Shown: positions 60,829-64,000 of the stretch, piece by piece
Layout: every line of letters begins with the position of its first letter
Position numbering within the stretch: the stretch's first letter is position 1
Source: DASTSN01 sp035760665
GTDB lineage: Bacteria > Bacteroidota > Bacteroidia > Chitinophagales > Chitinophagaceae
Assembly: GCA_035760665.1 (NCBI GenBank)
Contig: DASTSN010000093.1
Coordinates: forward strand, 1-64,000
Direction: 5' to 3'
Length of the DNA: 64,000 nt
The notes under the pieces: generated by a model
What the model saw: the letters and a program-made list of their open reading frames with translations, nothing else
Database searches by the model: none
Told to the model about the DNA's origin: nothing
Made by a program: the position numbers and the translations under genes

Positions 60829-60883
60829 ACCCATAAAAGACACTGATGTCTTTTATAAACTGTTTACTTCCAAAAAAATGATT

Positions 60884-61360
60884 ATGAAACGAACAAAATT
60901 GCTTATCGTACCGGCTCTTTTAGTATGCACGGCTGTATGGATTTCCTGCGGCAGTGAAGGGGTAAAAAAAGATGAAAAACCCGTAGACATCACCACGCTG
61001 ACGAAAGACAAAGAAACGCCAAAGGCACCTGAAATCAAAGCTGATGAAATTGCCTTTACCTCACCGCTGAATAAAGACTGGGTAACTGATGGAAAAGGTA
61101 TTTATGAATTAAAATGCCAGGCCTGCCACAAATTAACGGCTGATAAGCTGGTAGGACCCGGTTGGAAAGATGTAACCAAACGCAGAACACCGGTATGGAT
61201 CATGAATATGATCACCAATACCGACATGATGCTTGATTCGGACCCGGAAGCACAAAAACTGTTGGAATTATGTATGGTTCGTATGCCTAACCAAAACCTC
61301 ACCAAAGATGAAGCGAGGCATGTGATTGAATTCATGCGCAGCAACGATGGTGAAAAATAA
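60884..61360 (+). CDS. Monoheme cytochrome c lipoprotein, electron donor candidate for NosZ
   Basis: A 158-residue exported protein. Lipobox cysteine C22 ends the signal sequence (LLVCTAVWISC). The heme motif is C78-Q-A-C81-H82 (KCQACHKLT), with M134 (MVRMPNQNL) as likely axial ligand. It is 35 bp upstream of nosZ, so it probably carries electrons to it at the periplasmic face of a membrane. The start MKRTKLLIV is preferred to the ATG two codons upstream. Confidence 0.92.
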   Translation: MKRTKLLIVPALLVCTAVWISCGSEGVKKDEKPVDITTLTKDKETPKAPEIKADEIAFTSPLNKDWVTDGKGIYELKCQACHKLTADKLVGPGWKDVTKRRTPVWIMNMITNTDMMLDSDPEAQKLLELCMVRMPNQNLTKDEARHVIEFMRSNDGEK

Positions 61361-61395
61361 AGTAACGCTCTCTCCAAAGTATTAAATCAACTTTT

Positions 61396-63387
61396 ATGAA
61401 CACAACAGCTAAAACAAAACTCCTGCTGGGATTTTCCCTGATAGGCTTTTTATTCATGCAAAGCTGTAAGCCGCATGGCGCAGAATCGGCCGTGGGCGGC
61501 GATGCAGCCACTAAAACTTATGTACCCCCTGGCAAGTACGACGAGTTGTACAACTTCGTTTCCGGCGGGTTCAGCGGGCAGTTATCCGTGTACGGCTTAC
61601 CCTCCGGCAGATTGCTGAGAGTCATTCCCGTTTTTTCCATCGATCCTGAAAAAGGATATGGCTACAGCGAGGAAACAAAACCCATGCTGAATACCTCGCA
61701 TGGCTTTGTACCCTGGGATGATCTTCACCACCCGGAATTGTCGCAAACGAATGGTGAAATTGACGGCCGCTGGATATTTATGAATGGCAACAACACCCCG
61801 CGTATTGCCCGCGTGGATCTTAAAACATTCAGAACAGCAGAAATCATTGAAATTCCCAACAGCGCCGGTAACCACTCTTCGGCCTTTGTGACGGAAAATA
61901 CCGAATACGTTGTAGCAGGAACCCGTTTCAGCATTCCCATGGATAATACAAATGGCGATGTACCCATTAATACCTACAAACAAAACTTTAAAGGCACGGT
62001 CAGTTTTCTGAAAGTGGACCCGAAAGACGGCAATATGAGTATTGCCTTCCAGATCCTGCTGCCAGGTGTCAACTTCGACCTGAGCCATGCCGGGAAAGGC
62101 CCCAGCCACGGGTGGTTTTTCTTTTCCTGCTATAATTCTGAACAAGCCAATACATTGCTGGAAGTAAATGCCTCACAAAGAGATAAAGACTTCATTATGG
62201 CTGTGAACTGGAAAAAAGCAGAAGAATACCTTCAGCAGGGAAAAGGGAAAAAGCAAACTGTTCGCTATGCGCATAACAAATACAACGAAGCCACGCATTC
62301 CGCCACCTCTGAAATAGAAACAGAAGTAACCGTACTTGATTCCAAAGATTTACCGGATATGGTTTACCTGATCCCCTGTCCCAAATCACCACACGGCTGT
62401 GATGTAGATCCTACCGGTGAATACATTGTGGGCAGCGGCAAACTGGCTGCCTTATTGCCAGTCTTTTCATTTACCAAAATTCAAAAAGCCATTGCCGACA
62501 AAAATTTTGACGGCAACTACGATGGGATTCCTGTGATCAAATACGAAGCTGCGCTTTATGGCGAAGTGCAAAAACCAGGCCTTGGCCCCCTGCACACCGA
62601 GTTTGATGGTAAAGGCAACGCGTATACATCCATGTTTGTATCATCTGAAATTGTTAAATGGAATATTAAAGACCTGAAAGTTCTGGACCGTGTTCCCACA
62701 TATTATTCCATTGGCCACCTGTGTGTACCCGGCGGAGACAGCAGAAAACCCTATGGGAAATATGTAATCGCCTATAACAAAATTACAAAAGACCGTTACC
62801 TGCCTACCGGGCCGGAATTGGCGCAGAGTGCACAGCTTTATGATATTACCGGCGATAAAATGAAATTAATTCTTGACTTTCCCACCATCGGTGAGCCGCA
62901 CTATGCACAGGCCGTACCGGCAGAGCTGATTTCGAAAAATTCAGTCAAATTCTACAAACTGGAAGAAAATAAAAATCCGTTTGTAGCACTTGGTGAAGGA
63001 AAGGCGAAAGTAGAGCGCAAGGGCAATGAAGTGCATGTGTACATTACAGCTATCCGTTCACACTTTAATCCCGACAATATTGAAGGTGTAAAAATGGGTG
63101 ATGTTGTGTACTTCCACCTTACCAACCTGGAGCAGGACTGGGATATACCTCACGGTTTTGCAGTAAAAGGGGCCAACAATGCAGAATTACTGATTATGCC
63201 TGGTGAAACACAAACCCTGAAATGGGTACCTGAAAAACCGGGTGTATACCCGTTTTACTGTACAGACTTCTGTTCAGCGCTGCACCAGGAAATGCAGGGC
63301 TACATCCGGATCTCCGCAGCTGGCAGTAATGTTCCCCTCAGCTTTAGTACAGGAACCAACCTGCCAAAAGATTCAACAGGAAAATAA
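61396..63387 (+). CDS. nosZ: Nitrous oxide reductase, clade II (Sec/lipoprotein type)
   Basis: A 663-residue NosZ that reduces N2O to N2. There is no twin-arginine signal; instead a lipoprotein signal with C24 (IGFLFMQSC). The CuZ histidines are in DDLHHPE, GNHSSAF, PSHGWFF, CPKSPHGCDVD, LGPLHTEFD, SIGHLCVP and GEPHYAQAV. The CuA domain has H586 (WDIPHGF), C622, C626, H630 and M633 (CTDFCSALHQEM). These features match atypical clade II NosZ of Bacteroidota. Upstream lies the cytochrome c gene and downstream a fasciclin lipoprotein; nosL, nosD, nosF and nosY may follow beyond the window. Confidence 0.97.
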   Translation: MNTTAKTKLLLGFSLIGFLFMQSCKPHGAESAVGGDAATKTYVPPGKYDELYNFVSGGFSGQLSVYGLPSGRLLRVIPVFSIDPEKGYGYSEETKPMLNTSHGFVPWDDLHHPELSQTNGEIDGRWIFMNGNNTPRIARVDLKTFRTAEIIEIPNSAGNHSSAFVTENTEYVVAGTRFSIPMDNTNGDVPINTYKQNFKGTVSFLKVDPKDGNMSIAFQILLPGVNFDLSHAGKGPSHGWFFFSCYNSEQANTLLEVNASQRDKDFIMAVNWKKAEEYLQQGKGKKQTVRYAHNKYNEATHSATSEIETEVTVLDSKDLPDMVYLIPCPKSPHGCDVDPTGEYIVGSGKLAALLPVFSFTKIQKAIADKNFDGNYDGIPVIKYEAALYGEVQKPGLGPLHTEFDGKGNAYTSMFVSSEIVKWNIKDLKVLDRVPTYYSIGHLCVPGGDSRKPYGKYVIAYNKITKDRYLPTGPELAQSAQLYDITGDKMKLILDFPTIGEPHYAQAVPAELISKNSVKFYKLEENKNPFVALGEGKAKVERKGNEVHVYITAIRSHFNPDNIEGVKMGDVVYFHLTNLEQDWDIPHGFAVKGANNAELLIMPGETQTLKWVPEKPGVYPFYCTDFCSALHQEMQGYIRISAAGSNVPLSFSTGTNLPKDSTGK

Positions 63388-63439
63388 TTTTTCACGCATC
63401 GGATTCACCAACCAGCCTTACCATAAAAAACAGGCTAAT

Positions 63440-64000
63440 ATGAAAAAAAATTTCTTCTTCCTTCTGCTTTTGCCGGCTGCACTGCTGTCTTGCCAGGGGC
63501 CAACAACCGGTAATAGTGAAGCCGCTGCACAGCCGCAAAACGCAGTTGCTGATGCTGGCCAGGAATCGGTGAAAGACGATCAATCACAAAAAGATATTGT
63601 AAAAACAGCGATCGGCTCCCCTGATCATACAACGCTGGTGAAAGCACTGCAACAGGCCGAACTGGTTACAGCACTTTCCAATGCAGGTCCTTTTACAGTA
63701 TTTGCACCTACGAATGCAGCTTTTGACAAGTTGCCCGCAGGCACGTTGGATGGACTGATGAAAGATGATAAGAAAGCTGATCTGCAAAACATTTTGCAAT
63801 ACCATGTTGCCCTGGCAGTGTATAAAACAGAGCAAATGCATGATGGGCAGGTGATTGGTGAAGCCAATGGCGACAACATCACACTACATGTAAAAGATGG
63901 TAAAGTGACCATTAATGGCACAGCTCACATCATTGCATCGATTCCGGCAGCTAATGGGATCATCCATGTGATTGACGGTGTATTGCTGCCGCCGTCAAAA
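63440..64000 (+). CDS. Fasciclin (FAS1) domain lipoprotein, partial at 3' end
   Basis: 187 codons open to the window edge. The product has a lipoprotein signal (FFFLLLLPAALLSC) and one FAS1 domain from about residue 50, with PDHTTLVKALQQAELVTALS, GPFTVFAPTNAAFDKLPAG, and AANGIIHVIDGVLLPP near the current end, so little is probably missing. It starts 53 bp after nosZ with no terminator between, so the two should be co-transcribed. FAS1 domains mediate adhesion or protein-protein contact; its role in N2O reduction is not known. Confidence 0.9.
   Translation, partial: MKKNFFFLLLLPAALLSCQGPTTGNSEAAAQPQNAVADAGQESVKDDQSQKDIVKTAIGSPDHTTLVKALQQAELVTALSNAGPFTVFAPTNAAFDKLPAGTLDGLMKDDKKADLQNILQYHVALAVYKTEQMHDGQVIGEANGDNITLHVKDGKVTINGTAHIIASIPAANGIIHVIDGVLLPPSK

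Overview
The window is a stretch of a Bacteroidota chromosome, most like the Chitinophagaceae. The reasons are the promoter style (TTG about 19-20 bp upstream of TAnnTTTG, with few Shine-Dalgarno sequences), a short RpoD without region 1.1, an ExbB-ExbD-ExbD-TonB operon, a NuoG that lacks its molybdopterin domain, and a Sec/lipoprotein-type (clade II) nitrous oxide reductase. This assignment is an inference from gene content; no rRNA or tRNA gene lies in the window.

Positions 1 to about 10772 look like the right part of an integrated mobile element that continues past the left edge. A tyrosine recombinase sits next to the 3' end of mnmE, the same conserved target used by the unrelated Salmonella genomic island SGI1. 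Between the recombinase and the left edge lie small HTH/excisionase-like proteins, a KilAC-type protein, a VirE_N/DUF3987 primase-like protein, an unrecognised 581-residue protein, and then a defence module read leftward: an XRE regulator, a BrxF-like small protein with a degenerate P-loop, and a giant P-loop ATPase (PglY/BrxC, DUF6079-like) cut by the window edge. This is probably the start of a BREX type 3-like phage-defence locus.

Positions 10755 to 34714, nearly all on the minus strand, are housekeeping: mnmE, the exbB-exbD-exbD-tonB operon, a MacB/FtsX permease, the complete 14-gene complex I operon nuoA-N with a probable internal promoter before nuoI, and a tonB2-orf-pstS-TPR cluster. 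Positions 34865 to 42328 carry a low-molecular-weight tyrosine phosphatase, hisS, a DUF418 membrane protein, a thiolase, rlmN and two pseudouridine synthases. Positions 42376 to 47413 hold a peroxiredoxin, an Rrf2 regulator, OsmC, a CDF transporter, an LptF/G permease, a conserved hypothetical and a START-like protein. Positions 47726 to 56632 hold rpoD, ffh, rpsP, rimM, a DinB-fold protein, a Crp-family regulator, dinB (Pol IV), an M20 peptidase, hslR and an Hsp20 chaperone.

Positions 56737 to 64000 form a nitrogen-oxide unit: a PAS histidine kinase with a receiver-CRP fusion regulator, a RIC/ScdA di-iron repair protein, an NsrR-like Rrf2 regulator, and a cytochrome c-nosZ-fasciclin operon running off the right edge. 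Three CRP/FNR-type boxes (core TGA-N6-TCA) lie in front of ric, the nsrR-like gene and the cytochrome/nosZ operon. Each is centred exactly 36.5 bp from the end of its -7 element, which corresponds to -41.5 if transcription starts 5 nt after that element. With the same spacing rule, several other genes (protein tyrosine phosphatase, rlmN, hslR, the 46428 gene) would be transcribed without any leader. These are the two most interesting regulatory patterns found.
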